From positions 1 through 64,000 of the forward strand of contig CAMWPM010000009.1 of NCBI GenBank assembly GCA_947176235.1: DNA of 64,000 bases, in the 5' to 3' direction. The position numbers and the translations under genes were made by a program. Positions 8,603 to 16,961 of this stretch are shown here, piece after piece. This stretch comes from an uncultured Bacteroidales bacterium. Lineage in GTDB: Bacteria > Bacteroidota > Bacteroidia > Bacteroidales > Muribaculaceae. How positions within the stretch are numbered: the stretch's first letter is position 1; each line of letters opens with the position of its first letter. The notes under the pieces are model-generated. The model made no database searches and was not told the DNA's origin. It saw only the letters and a list, made by a program, of their open reading frames with translations.

Positions 8603-9235
8603 TCAATCTTCAACCTCAAGCGTGCCGTCAGGCTGTATATACACAGAGGCTTCGTAGTAATTTGTCGTAATCACTCGACCTTTTTGTTCGACTGAATTTC
8701 CATCTTCGGTAAAGCAGACCGTGAATCGGTTCTTATTCTCCCCTGTATAAGCTTTAGATCCCGATATAATCTCCTCTACAACGTATTCGCCTATTGACCT
8801 GAAAGAATGTCCTTCCGGGAGCATGGTCTTTGCTTCTTCGAAATATCCCTCCAGTGCTGAAGTATTGATTTCAGACAAGTCTATTCCTTTGAGCTTTTCA
8901 TATTCTACTTTCTGAAGAGTATCATGGGGGATCAGTTCGTCCACTGTTCCGTCAATATAGATCTTCTGTTTGAATTTCTGATTGTCACTATCTACAAGGT
9001 AGAGTGTTATGTCTCCAAGATCATTCGAAAGTGTTTTTCCCTCGCTGAATCGCACTGAGTATATTTTGTACTTGTTTCCGTCTAAGTTTTTATTTACAAG
9101 CTCAATAGCCTTTGCGTATGATTCCCCTTTATCGGCTGGATTTGCTGCTTCGCCCATTATTGAAGAAACTAAGCTACACGATGTCATCATTGCAACGATG
9201 CTGCACAAAACAGATGTAAAAAAGATTTTTTTCAT
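8603..9235 (-). CDS. Hypothetical lipoprotein
   Basis: A 210-residue protein with a signal peptide ending in the lipobox MTSC (Cys20), so it should be a lipoprotein exported to the periplasm or outer membrane. The rest is hydrophilic with alternating charged and beta-prone segments; I recognise no domain. It lies between the DUF3137 gene (ends 9291 on the same strand) and the two-helix membrane protein gene, and is probably cotranscribed with lemA. The final residues, SVYIQPDGTLEVED, look like the edge of a beta sheet. Function unknown. Confidence 0.75.
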   Translation of the reverse strand: MKKIFFTSVLCSIVAMMTSCSLVSSIMGEAANPADKGESYAKAIELVNKNLDGNKYKIYSVRFSEGKTLSNDLGDITLYLVDSDNQKFKQKIYIDGTVDELIPHDTLQKVEYEKLKGIDLSEINTSALEGYFEEAKTMLPEGHSFRSIGEYVVEEIISGSKAYTGENKNRFTVCFTEDGNSVEQKGRVITTNYYEASVYIQPDGTLEVED

Positions 9236-9290
9236 TTTGAATAATTTAATGTTATTTAATTGGTTCTATGTGCTAATGATTTGTATTTTT

Positions 9291-10319
9291 TCAGTCACAC
9301 TCCATTTCGTCACTTACGGACTGACAAAAATCAATTTCCCGGTATAGCTGCTCTAACAGGTGTTCGTTTTTCAATGATTTTCTTCCAGGACGCAAAAAGC
9401 CATCGGGAGTGTCCGATGCGTAGTAGAACATATCTCCATTGAAGGAAAGCATCAGATCTCTATTGAATGACTTTCGTAGTTCCGTTAGCTTTCTCATCAT
9501 GGCAGGAGTAAGAACCATTCGGGCTTCCACTTCATCATCGGCATAGACGACAAATAGTTTCTCAAATTCAGGATCCTCCAGATGTACGAATTTCGCGCCA
9601 TGTTTTTGTTTAATACCTTGGACTATTTGTGACAGATATCCGATTCTGTTTTCCAGATGGTCAGGCAGCAACATCACGAAGCCCCGGAATGAGCGTTTGA
9701 GTCGGCAATAACCGAACATACCTCGAAAACTGTACATGGTACTCTCCACCCGTGCGCCGAAAATCGGGCGTACCAAATACTGGTATAACATCCTTGGTGA
9801 ATTTATGGACGAAGGATTACGATTTGCCGACGTGACGCCAACATCCGCAAGTGTCATCAGGCGGTTTCCTACTGGAATTGCCAGACTGCCGTATCCCTTT
9901 GAATTGATTTGGCTTTCAGTTATCTCTGGCTTGCCGAACAACCTGCTGTGTACCAGATGATGCGGATCCACTGAGCCTGTTGGCGAATATTTCGCGCTTG
10001 GGAACAACTGAGAGATAATATCTCGCATTGTCTTGTCCTCATGCATGTTGAGTGCTTTAAACCCAAACATGAAAGCATAATGCGCAACGACAAACACTGC
10101 AAAACCTATCATCACATATTGTCCCGTGACAATTGATGTGTCATAGTCCGCTCGATTTATAATAAACCCGCCGAAAATACAGAATACGAACCATAACAGG
10201 GTCAGAGGATAGATGATGCAGATTAGAACTCGCACCAGCTTTCTCAATAACTCGATACGGGTCAACTCTTTCTGCATTCTACTTGAAAGGGACTTAAAAT
10301 CAGCAGCCGTCTGTTCCAT
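9291..10319 (-). CDS. DUF3137-family membrane protein
   Basis: A 342-residue protein with two membrane helices near the N-terminus (about 27-52 and 66-88). The long soluble part has features of the DUF3137 family: FRGMFGYCRLKRSFRGFVMLLPD, then LEDPEFEKLFVVYADDEVEAR and MLTPAMMRKLTEL. DUF3137 genes are repeatedly found beside lemA, and here lemA ends 9 bases upstream (10329), so the two are surely cotranscribed. The biochemical function of the family is not established; a membrane-linked role with LemA is inferred from the pairing. Confidence 0.85.
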   Translation of the reverse strand: MEQTAADFKSLSSRMQKELTRIELLRKLVRVLICIIYPLTLLWFVFCIFGGFIINRADYDTSIVTGQYVMIGFAVFVVAHYAFMFGFKALNMHEDKTMRDIISQLFPSAKYSPTGSVDPHHLVHSRLFGKPEITESQINSKGYGSLAIPVGNRLMTLADVGVTSANRNPSSINSPRMLYQYLVRPIFGARVESTMYSFRGMFGYCRLKRSFRGFVMLLPDHLENRIGYLSQIVQGIKQKHGAKFVHLEDPEFEKLFVVYADDEVEARMVLTPAMMRKLTELRKSFNRDLMLSFNGDMFYYASDTPDGFLRPGRKSLKNEHLLEQLYREIDFCQSVSDEMECD

Positions 10320-10328
10320 AAGAAATAA

Positions 10329-10886
10329 TCAGAAAAGGTCTCTGACTTTGATCTCTTTTATCTCGCATTCCGGAAAATCGAGCAGCTCCAGCTGTTGGTG
10401 ACTACGCATTGACGCTATTACTGACGACGGGAACATCTCTATTCCATTGTTATAATCAGTGATAGCGGCATTGTAGGTGCGTCTTATCGCCTGTATCTCA
10501 TTCTCCATTTCCACAATCTGCCTCTGAAGATTCACAAATTGTTCGTTAGCTTTCAGTTCTGGATAATCCTCGACTGCAACATGTAGTTGGCCGAGCAACG
10601 ATGAAATCTCAGTTCCACCCTTTATCTGATCTGATTCAGAACCTGTAGCCGCTTTGGTGCGCAACTCCACTATGCGGCTGAGAATTTCATTTTCATATCC
10701 CATGTAAGCTTTCGCTGTCGCCACAAGATTTGGAATCATGTCATTCCTTTGTTTTAGAGCCACACAGATGCCGCTTCTGCACTGCTTCACGCGATTACGT
10801 TGAGCAATAAGATTGTTGGAAGCGAATACTGCCCATAACAGAATTATAAGCAGGATGACTACTACACTCAAAAGAATTATTATCAT
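10329..10886 (-). CDS. lemA: LemA-family protein
   Basis: A 185-residue protein: one N-terminal membrane helix (about 2-21) followed by a long helical domain with the LemA signature RNDMIPNLVATAKAYMGYE and NEQFVNLQRQIVEMENEIQAIRRTYNAAITDYN. LemA proteins are widespread envelope proteins of uncertain role. It is first in a minus-strand cluster with the DUF3137 gene, a lipoprotein gene and a two-helix membrane protein gene. A TATATTTG box at 10973-10980 is the likely -7 element, giving a leader of about 80 bases. Confidence 0.92.
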   Translation of the reverse strand: MIIILLSVVVILLIILLWAVFASNNLIAQRNRVKQCRSGICVALKQRNDMIPNLVATAKAYMGYENEILSRIVELRTKAATGSESDQIKGGTEISSLLGQLHVAVEDYPELKANEQFVNLQRQIVEMENEIQAIRRTYNAAITDYNNGIEMFPSSVIASMRSHQQLELLDFPECEIKEIKVRDLF

Positions 10887-10972
10887 AGGGATTCGTATTT
10901 GTGTAGGAATTAATTGATAGGTATTTTTTCTCGTTTTATGAGCTGATTGTATTCATTTTTAGGTTGTTTGTG

Positions 10973-10980
10973 CAAATATA
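10973..10980 (-). promoter_or_regulatory. -7 box of the lemA cluster
   Basis: TATATTTG on the minus strand. Where the -33 element should lie there is a run of nine C on the plus strand (10995-11003), and no TTG is visible. Confidence 0.55.
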
Positions 10981-11053
10981 AATGAAAAAATCTACCCCCC
11001 CCCATTTAACACACTTTAACTATATATGACACAAAAAGAGTATTGTTAAGGGT

Positions 11054-11061
11054 TATCTTTG
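11054..11061 (+). promoter_or_regulatory. -7 box ahead of the frameshifted small gene
   Basis: TATCTTTG on the plus strand would start transcription about 38 bases ahead of the ATG at 11106. No good -33 element is visible at the usual distance. Confidence 0.5.
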
Positions 11062-11105
11062 CCCCTGAACAACACGAATTCCATCTGACCTATTGTAATA
11101 ATTCT

Positions 11106-11478
11106 ATGAAAAGTTCAATATCCGGAATCAGATTATTCAAATCTCTATTACCAATCCTTGTTTGCTTTGTTATTGGTGTTATTTTTTTTCCAATTCTCTC
11201 GCCCAACAATTACAATTCACACTGAATTAGATTCCGGTTTTTTAGGCAAAATATGCGAAATAGACGGAAATATTCTAAAACTATCTGTCACAGACCGGAA
11301 GGTTTCATATATTATGCCACATTCTTGGCTTTGGAATGAAAATGACGAGATTGCAATATTCACTCTACACTATAATGACATTTTCCGTAAAAAAGACATT
11401 GATTTCTGGCGCCTGGATATATACTTGGACGAAAATGGTAACTATAAATACCATACTAAACGCCGACTTTCGTGGTAA
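11106..11478 (+). pseudogene. Small secreted or membrane-anchored protein gene with frameshift in T8 run
   Basis: From ATG at 11106 the frame gives a hydrophobic N-terminus (MKSSISGIRLFKSLLPILVC...) that ends early at 11225. The next frame (+1) continues to 11478 with a soluble sequence (HTELDSGFLGKICEIDGN... ending KRRLSW). The two frames overlap across eight T at 11182-11189. Removing one T would join them into a ~123-residue protein with one N-terminal helix or signal peptide and a soluble domain. I recognise no family. The reading is an inference from how well the two frames complement each other. Alternatives are a downstream start at TTG 11158 or slippage during expression. A -7 box lies upstream. 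Confidence 0.5.
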
Positions 11479-11536
11479 ACCATATTGATCGCCTTAGTAT
11501 GGATAAGGAAAATGATATCAAGAAAACAATCAGCGC

Positions 11537-11995
11537 CTACTTCTGAAACAGACGAGCCATCGAACGCTTGTCATCACGCTCCTTGATTGATTGACGCTTG
11601 TCATATTCCTTTTTGCCCTTTCCGATTCCTATAACAAGCTTTGCAAGTCCGCGGTCGTTGATAAACAGACGCAGAGGCACGATCGTATAACCTGCCTCCT
11701 GCCCCATTTTGTTGATCTTATTGATTTCCTTCTTATTGAGGAGCAGTTTGCGGTCTCTCCGCTCCTGATGATTATTATATGTCCCGTAGAAGTACTCTGC
11801 GATATACATGTTCTTGACCCACACTTCCCCGTTCACTACATAGCAGAAAGTATCCACAAGGCTCGCCTTCCCCAGTCTGATTGACTTGATTTCCGTGCCG
11901 GTAAGCACAAGCCCTGCCGTGAATGTCTCCGTTATTGCATAGTCAAATGTGGCTCTGCGGTTCTTTATGTTGACTTCTTTTAATTTCAGTTTCAT
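11537..11995 (-). CDS. smpB: SsrA-binding protein SmpB
   Basis: A 152-residue protein that binds tmRNA and delivers it to stalled ribosomes in trans-translation. Family features: [13 protein letters not shown] near the start, [38 protein letters not shown], and the basic tail [19 protein letters not shown], which enters the mRNA channel. The tmRNA gene is not in this window. It lies 30 bases after the Yip1-family gene on the same strand, so they probably share the promoter at about 12656. Confidence 0.95.
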   Translation of the reverse strand: MKLKLKEVNIKNRRATFDYAITETFTAGLVLTGTEIKSIRLGKASLVDTFCYVVNGEVWVKNMYIAEYFYGTYNNHQERRDRKLLLNKKEINKINKMGQEAGYTIVPLRLFINDRGLAKLVIGIGKGKKEYDKRQSIKERDDKRSMARLFQK

Positions 11996-12025
11996 CTTGT
12001 GAATATTTTGGGTATTGTTGTGATA

Positions 12026-12607
12026 TTAGAACGAATTAAGCAGTCGTTCGATCACGTACGGCACGGCAAGTGTCAGAAGCGAAGCAGCCACCAGATAAAG
12101 TCCGCTCTTATCCGGAATGATTTCCAACACACTCTTTGCCTTCCATAGAATCAGGATCACATATATGGGAAGGAACATCAATAGTGCCAGATCCACCGGC
12201 AATAGATTTCTGAGAAGTGTCACAAGCACAAGGTAGCCCATTGAGTAGACGATCAGCATGGCTGCTGCATCTGTTGCCTTATGCTGGCGTGCGGAATTCT
12301 CAGTCCACCTTGGCAAGAGCATCTGGAGTGTAAATGTTCCGATATAGTAAGCTACGAAATACTTAACGAACGTCACGATTGCCGTTGTAGTGGCTATCGC
12401 TATCGTCACAGAGTGGTGATAGGCTGCTCCTAATAGGGCTGTGACCGATGCCAGACCAATCAATGGTAACAGACCGCAGAGGAAAATACGACGCATATAG
12501 TCCGTCAGGGCGTCCCCGTGAAGTTTGTTATCACGCTCTATATCGTCCCAACCACTTGCCGGGAATATTATTAATTGCAGTAGATTTCTGAGATAATTAA
12601 ATGTCAC
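12026..12607 (-). CDS. Yip1-family integral membrane protein
   Basis: A 193-residue protein with about five hydrophobic helices and the N-terminal motif FPASGWDDIERDN, typical of the bacterial Yip1/DUF1282 family. Its function is unknown; eukaryotic Yip1 proteins act in membrane traffic, but that does not carry over to bacteria. It is first in a two-gene unit with smpB. The promoter region is unusual: an 18-bp sequence also found upstream of glnA and of the thioredoxin-like gene sits 18 bases ahead of its TAATTTTG box. Confidence 0.8.
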   Translation of the reverse strand: MTFNYLRNLLQLIIFPASGWDDIERDNKLHGDALTDYMRRIFLCGLLPLIGLASVTALLGAAYHHSVTIAIATTTAIVTFVKYFVAYYIGTFTLQMLLPRWTENSARQHKATDAAAMLIVYSMGYLVLVTLLRNLLPVDLALLMFLPIYVILILWKAKSVLEIIPDKSGLYLVAASLLTLAVPYVIERLLNSF

Positions 12608-12655
12608 GTATGATCCTTTTTTATGACGTTGTAGTGTCGTTCTGATTTCAAATCA

Positions 12656-12699
12656 CAAAATTAGCTATTTATTTGGAAAGACACCTGCCATAAAAGCAC
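12656..12699 (-). promoter_or_regulatory. Promoter with shared 18-bp element, Yip1-smpB unit
   Basis: On the plus strand CACCTGCCATAAAAGCAC (12682-12699) lies 18 bases from CAAAATTA (12656-12663); read on the minus strand this is the element followed by a TAATTTTG -7 box. Sixteen of 18 bases equal the copy upstream of glnA. The normal TTG is missing at the -33 position. Confidence 0.6.
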
Positions 12700-12725
12700 C
12701 ATTTTTCATTAATCACCCAAAAAAT

Positions 12726-12743
12726 TGCACAAAAAAGTGCGCT
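12726..12743 (-). terminator. Weak terminator after btuD
   Basis: On the minus strand a short GCAC/GTGC stem with a T6 loop is followed by AATTTTTT, 22 bases past the btuD stop. The stem is short, so termination may be partial. Confidence 0.45.
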
Positions 12744-12764
12744 CAGCATTGCTTAAGCAGGCTC

Positions 12765-13559
12765 TTATTCTGGGTTCCTGACCCTGAACGACCGTGAGTC
12801 TTTGTCGTATATCACATCATTATTGTCGAAATATCGTCCCACACTTCCGTCAGCCGATAGTTCCGCACATCTCCCTGTCAGCATCACCTTATGCTTGTCC
12901 ATTAACCATAGGGAATCAGCAATCTGGAGTGCGATTTCCAGATCATGCGTGGATAGAAACACCGCTTTCCCGCTTTCATGAGCGAGTCTTTTCAATAGCA
13001 TCATGATTCCCACTTTGCTCGGATAATCCAGAAATGCCGTTGGTTCGTCGAGTAGAATTATCGGTGTTTCCTGTGCCAGTGCTTTAGCTATCATTACTTT
13101 CTGCCGCTCACCGTCACTCAGTGTCGACACTCGTCGTCCGGCAAGGTCTGCTATCCCGACCATCTCCATGGCATTTGCAGCCGCTTCCGCATCCTCCTTA
13201 TTTATCTTTCCGAAGAATCCGGTGTACGGACTCCTACCGAGTTCCACTACCTCTCTCACCGTGATATTAGGCGCCTCGACTCTACTGGTTAGCACCACAC
13301 TCACTTTTTTCGCCATCTCACCGTTCTCCATCTCTCCCAACTCTTTACCCTCAATCATCACCTTCCCTCCGATTGACTTAAGGAATCCTGCCATTGTACG
13401 CATGAGCGTCGATTTGCCCGAGCCATTGGGTCCGAGCAGACAAGTCAGTTCTCCTCCGTTCAACACGGCATTTATATCCTTGGTCACTACTATCGTCTCT
13501 CCATGTGAACGGTAGCCGGTGGTGAGCTTCTCTACCCTCATTTTTTCTATCTGTCCCAT
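12765..13559 (-). CDS. btuD: Vitamin B12 ABC transporter ATP-binding protein
   Basis: A 264-residue ATPase of the FecE/BtuD type with Walker A GPNGSGKST, signature LSDGERQ and Walker B IILLDEPTAFLD followed by the His-loop STHDLEIAL. It energises import across the inner membrane with the permease just upstream. By sequence alone the ATPase could serve siderophores or haem; the assignment to cobalamin rests on the cobalamin riboswitch and the BtuB/BtuG genes at the head of the operon. It starts 3 bases after the permease stop and is the last gene of the five-gene unit. Confidence 0.88.
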   Translation of the reverse strand: MGQIEKMRVEKLTTGYRSHGETIVVTKDINAVLNGGELTCLLGPNGSGKSTLMRTMAGFLKSIGGKVMIEGKELGEMENGEMAKKVSVVLTSRVEAPNITVREVVELGRSPYTGFFGKINKEDAEAAANAMEMVGIADLAGRRVSTLSDGERQKVMIAKALAQETPIILLDEPTAFLDYPSKVGIMMLLKRLAHESGKAVFLSTHDLEIALQIADSLWLMDKHKVMLTGRCAELSADGSVGRYFDNNDVIYDKDSRSFRVRNPE

Positions 13560-13562
13560 CTT

Positions 13563-14564
13563 TTATCCTCTTTTCAGCGAATTTTTGATTATGATCCACA
13601 CCACCACAGGCGCTCCGATTAACGGCGTGACTGCATTGAGTGGAAGCACCGAACTCCCCGGCACAAGGCACAACAGATTACACAATAACCCTATACCGGC
13701 TCCTGTCAGCATCACCGCCGGTAGTAACTTGCGGTGGTTGTCGGTCGGGAATACGATTCTTGCTATATGTGGCACCGAAAGACCGATAAACGATACAGGT
13801 CCGCAATATGCCGTGATAACAGCCGAAAGAAGACCTGTCGTCCCGAGAAGCATATTTCTGACAGCACCCGTGTTAAGTCCGAGATTTCTTGCATATTCAT
13901 CACCGAGCGTCAGCAGGTTCAGTGGCTTCATAAGGGCGATGGCGGCAATAAGTCCAACGCACACACTTGTTGCGAAAAGTGGGATATGCGACATCGTGAC
14001 CCCGTTAAAACTGCTCATTCCCCACATAACATAACCCCTCACGCTGTCTGCTCCCGACACATAATTAAGAATCATGATCACCGACGAAGCCAGATAGCCT
14101 ACCATTATTCCCGTGATAAGAAGCATAAGGCTGTTTCGCAACATTGTCGATAACAGTAACAGTATTCCCATCACGGCAATACTGCCTGCAAATGCGCCAA
14201 GCAGCACGGCACTGTATCCACCCACCGACATCGAGCCCAGCGTCATGCTTCCCCCCATCGCAAGCATCACGATTGCCACGCCAAGACTCGCACCTGAATT
14301 TATTCCAAGTATTGAAGGTCCGGCAAGTGGATTTCTGAATGTCGTCTGCAACAGCAGACCGGCCACAGCAAGTCCGCTTCCGGCAAGGATAGCCGTAATT
14401 GTCATCGGAAGGCGGCTCTGCATCACGATATACGCCTCTACACTCTCCTTGTCATTACCTGTCAGCACGTCCAATATCTGCCTGACGGGAATATCCACCG
14501 CGCCAATAAAGACATTCAGTACCGCAAGCACTACGACGGCTATTACAAGAAGCGTTATTCTCAT
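13563..14564 (-). CDS. btuC: Vitamin B12 ABC transporter permease
   Basis: A 333-residue FecCD/BtuC-family permease with many hydrophobic helices. Family marks are RLPMTITAILAGSGLAVAGLLLQ and NPLAGPSILGINSGASLG near the N-terminus, and GPVSFIGLSVPHIAR with DNHRKLLPA near the C-terminus. It would form the membrane dimer that passes cobalamin from the binding protein to the cytoplasm. It lies between the binding-protein gene (ends 14596) and the ATPase gene in the operon controlled by the riboswitch at about 19200-19370. Confidence 0.9.
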   Translation of the reverse strand: MRITLLVIAVVVLAVLNVFIGAVDIPVRQILDVLTGNDKESVEAYIVMQSRLPMTITAILAGSGLAVAGLLLQTTFRNPLAGPSILGINSGASLGVAIVMLAMGGSMTLGSMSVGGYSAVLLGAFAGSIAVMGILLLLSTMLRNSLMLLITGIMVGYLASSVIMILNYVSGADSVRGYVMWGMSSFNGVTMSHIPLFATSVCVGLIAAIALMKPLNLLTLGDEYARNLGLNTGAVRNMLLGTTGLLSAVITAYCGPVSFIGLSVPHIARIVFPTDNHRKLLPAVMLTGAGIGLLCNLLCLVPGSSVLPLNAVTPLIGAPVVVWIIIKNSLKRG

Positions 14565-14595
14565 TTACGTTGACTCTTTGTGAATTTTTGATGTA

Positions 14596-15753
14596 TCAGT
14601 TCATTTTCTTGAAATAATTTAGCTCCGATTCATTTCCGGCCTCCGGATGAAATATTTGAGCCATTTCTTTCAGAAGTTTATGCGGATGGAATGGAATATC
14701 CTCGTAATAATATGTCGTCTGGGTGTTGCATCCCCACACGTTATTATCTTTCATCGCTTTGAATCTGCCGTAAAGTTTGTTATCGTCATTTAATTCCTTT
14801 AGAGTTTTCTCTCCGGATTGGTTGTAGCGGTATAACCAGACGTCAGCATCCGAAGCTGTCATAAGCACTTGTTCGATGGAAAGTCCGTTCACTCCGCTTT
14901 TGTAATCCTGATCAAAAGGATTCACGCCACCGGCATCCCGGATCAGACAGGCTGTATAGGATGATGCCGAAGGGATATACCATGCCGAACCGTAAAGTCC
15001 GTCCATCAGTACCTTCGGTTTCCTTCCGGTCTCTGACACTCTTGCCTTTACTGCATTATAATCCCGCTCGGTCATTGCCCAGATGCTGTCAGTAGTCTCT
15101 TCACGGCCCAGCAGCATTCCGTAGAATTTCATCCACTCGGCTCTTCCCAGCGGCTCCGGCTCCATGTAGTCGGCACATTCGATGATCGGTACTCCCGACT
15201 CGGCAGCCTTGGCATTGGATCCTGAATTTTCGTATGGCGACAGCATAATGACGTCCGGTCTGACACTCAGGATTTTTTCGATATTCGGCGACTGACTGTT
15301 TCCGCAATCAATCACTCTTCCGTCAGAAAGCCTGCTTGTCATCTCATCGTCGTGGAAAAACTGTGCGTCACACACTCCCTTCACCGTCTCCCCCGCGCCC
15401 AATTCCATCAGCAGGTTGGTATGCACCGCCGAATACACGATGGCACGCGTGATCGGAGTCCTTATCACTGTACCCGACGGTATGTCGGACGGTACTTCCA
15501 TTGAATCTGCCACAAGGATGTAGGTATGCAGCATTTTTGTGGTATCCCATGGGTTCCTCAGTCGTGCCACTTTGAATGAATCATGATCCTCTACTGTAAT
15601 GTTGCGTGCATAGTCAAATTTGATTTCACTTCCCGTACGCCTCGGTTCCATCCCGTCTTTCCCGCCTGAAAGGTTGCCGCCTCCCCCGCACGAAGCGGCA
15701 AGAAGCGACAACACTGTCGGCAGAAAAAATATGAAAAGAGTGTTAGTTTTCAT
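14596..15753 (-). CDS. btuF: Cobalamin ABC transporter substrate-binding lipoprotein
   Basis: The start chosen is the ATG at 15753, giving 385 residues with a lipoprotein signal (MKTNTLFIFFLP... lipobox LAASC). An upstream ATG in the same frame would add 21 residues and bury the signal peptide. The mature part is a periplasmic binding protein of the BtuF/FhuD helical-backbone type (TRAIVYSAVHTNLLMELGAG, KILSVRPDVIMLSPYEN, KPKVLMDGLYGSAWYIP). It would pick up cobalamin delivered through BtuB and hand it to BtuC. It follows btuG by 40 bases. Confidence 0.85.
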   Translation of the reverse strand: MKTNTLFIFFLPTVLSLLAASCGGGGNLSGGKDGMEPRRTGSEIKFDYARNITVEDHDSFKVARLRNPWDTTKMLHTYILVADSMEVPSDIPSGTVIRTPITRAIVYSAVHTNLLMELGAGETVKGVCDAQFFHDDEMTSRLSDGRVIDCGNSQSPNIEKILSVRPDVIMLSPYENSGSNAKAAESGVPIIECADYMEPEPLGRAEWMKFYGMLLGREETTDSIWAMTERDYNAVKARVSETGRKPKVLMDGLYGSAWYIPSASSYTACLIRDAGGVNPFDQDYKSGVNGLSIEQVLMTASDADVWLYRYNQSGEKTLKELNDDNKLYGRFKAMKDNNVWGCNTQTTYYYEDIPFHPHKLLKEMAQIFHPEAGNESELNYFKKMN

Positions 15754-15793
15754 CTGGAAGTTGGAAAAAATTCCCGTAATAACCGATGGCTGA

Positions 15794-16930
15794 TCAGTCG
15801 ATAAACACAGCAGCACGGGGATTCTGACCGCCGCTGTCGATCTTTCCTACATACGATCCGTCACGTTTGAAGCGGTAAATGTCACCATTTGCATCTGCAT
15901 AGTGCGTCATGCCGATATAGATGTCACCGTTCTTGTCATCCACGGTCATCATGTAGAGATGTCCGGAGGTCACTTCAGCGGGGGCGTTTTTCAGGAAGGA
16001 AGTGTTATTGATTCTTCCGGCTTTGATGTCATAGCTGAAATAAGTATTTGTTGTTTCGTATGTCGACCAGTCCGTTTCTGAGTTGGCGAGATATACCACA
16101 TCGTCACCCGCTGCCATGTGTGTTGCAGTGGCAAGTTCTGTCACAGCATTATTTTTAGCCGGATCTATCATCTGGAAGCAGTAACCCTTGTCATAATAGT
16201 TGGTCCACGAAATCAGGAACACCTTATCGCTCTCCTCCATCAGCAGATTGGGATTGGGAGATACCGTCAAGGTGGATTTCACCTCAAGAGTCCTGAGATC
16301 CATCACAAACACGTCCGTAGTGTAGTTATAGATGTTTTGTCCGTTTTCATCCGTCGTGATCTTGTAGGCATTTGCCACGTACAGATTGTTGCCTTCCGTA
16401 GTCACCCCTTCCAGATTGTTGCCGGGTGTCTTCACCTTCTCTACGATCTCAAAGGTTTTTGTGTTGATTTTCGCCAGATATCCGCCATAGAATGTGGCAT
16501 AGATGAATCCGTCTTTTTCTGTGATGCCGCGCACGCCACCCTGAAGTTGTGTGTCGTTGACAAACGAGATTCTTGCCTCTTCCACACATGCTGAGTTAAG
16601 TTTTGCAAGGTAATTCGAACCGGTTACAGCCACGTATATTTTGCCGTCCTCTTCAATCATTGCCTGACCGTTATCACCCAGCCTGCGTCCGTTTTGCTTG
16701 TAGAAGATGTCGTCGATCATTTCCGTTTCAGGATTCGAAGGAGCATAGAAAGCGATTCCGGCATTATTCATGTTCCAGTTACCCTCATTGAGTATGAACA
16801 TGCGGTGACGAGGAAGTTCTACCTTTGTACCGTCATCGATCGGTCCGTCATTGTCGTCATTGCTGCATGCGGTAGCGCTCACTGAAAGAATTGCTACCAG
16901 AGCCCATTTGTTTAACTTTTTAAAATCCAT
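15794..16930 (-). CDS. btuG: Surface cobalamin-binding beta-propeller lipoprotein, BtuG-like
   Basis: A 378-residue lipoprotein (lipobox ATAC, Cys22, followed by the acidic SNDDNDGPIDDG typical of surface export in Bacteroidetes). The rest is built of repeated blades with NEGNWNMNNAGIAFY, IYVAVTGSNYLAKLN, IYATFYGGYLAKIN and VTTEGNNLYVANAY, as in YncE-like/DUF5074 beta-propellers. BtuG of Bacteroides thetaiotaomicron is such a propeller: it binds cobalamin at the cell surface and sits as a lid on BtuB. The direct position after btuB under a cobalamin riboswitch makes BtuG the best assignment; the sequence alone would only say YncE-like lipoprotein. Confidence 0.82.
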   Translation of the reverse strand: MDFKKLNKWALVAILSVSATACSNDDNDGPIDDGTKVELPRHRMFILNEGNWNMNNAGIAFYAPSNPETEMIDDIFYKQNGRRLGDNGQAMIEEDGKIYVAVTGSNYLAKLNSACVEEARISFVNDTQLQGGVRGITEKDGFIYATFYGGYLAKINTKTFEIVEKVKTPGNNLEGVTTEGNNLYVANAYKITTDENGQNIYNYTTDVFVMDLRTLEVKSTLTVSPNPNLLMEESDKVFLISWTNYYDKGYCFQMIDPAKNNAVTELATATHMAAGDDVVYLANSETDWSTYETTNTYFSYDIKAGRINNTSFLKNAPAEVTSGHLYMMTVDDKNGDIYIGMTHYADANGDIYRFKRDGSYVGKIDSGGQNPRAAVFID

Positions 16931-16961
16931 AATTTTTTCCTGTTTCTGTTTATTGATATTT

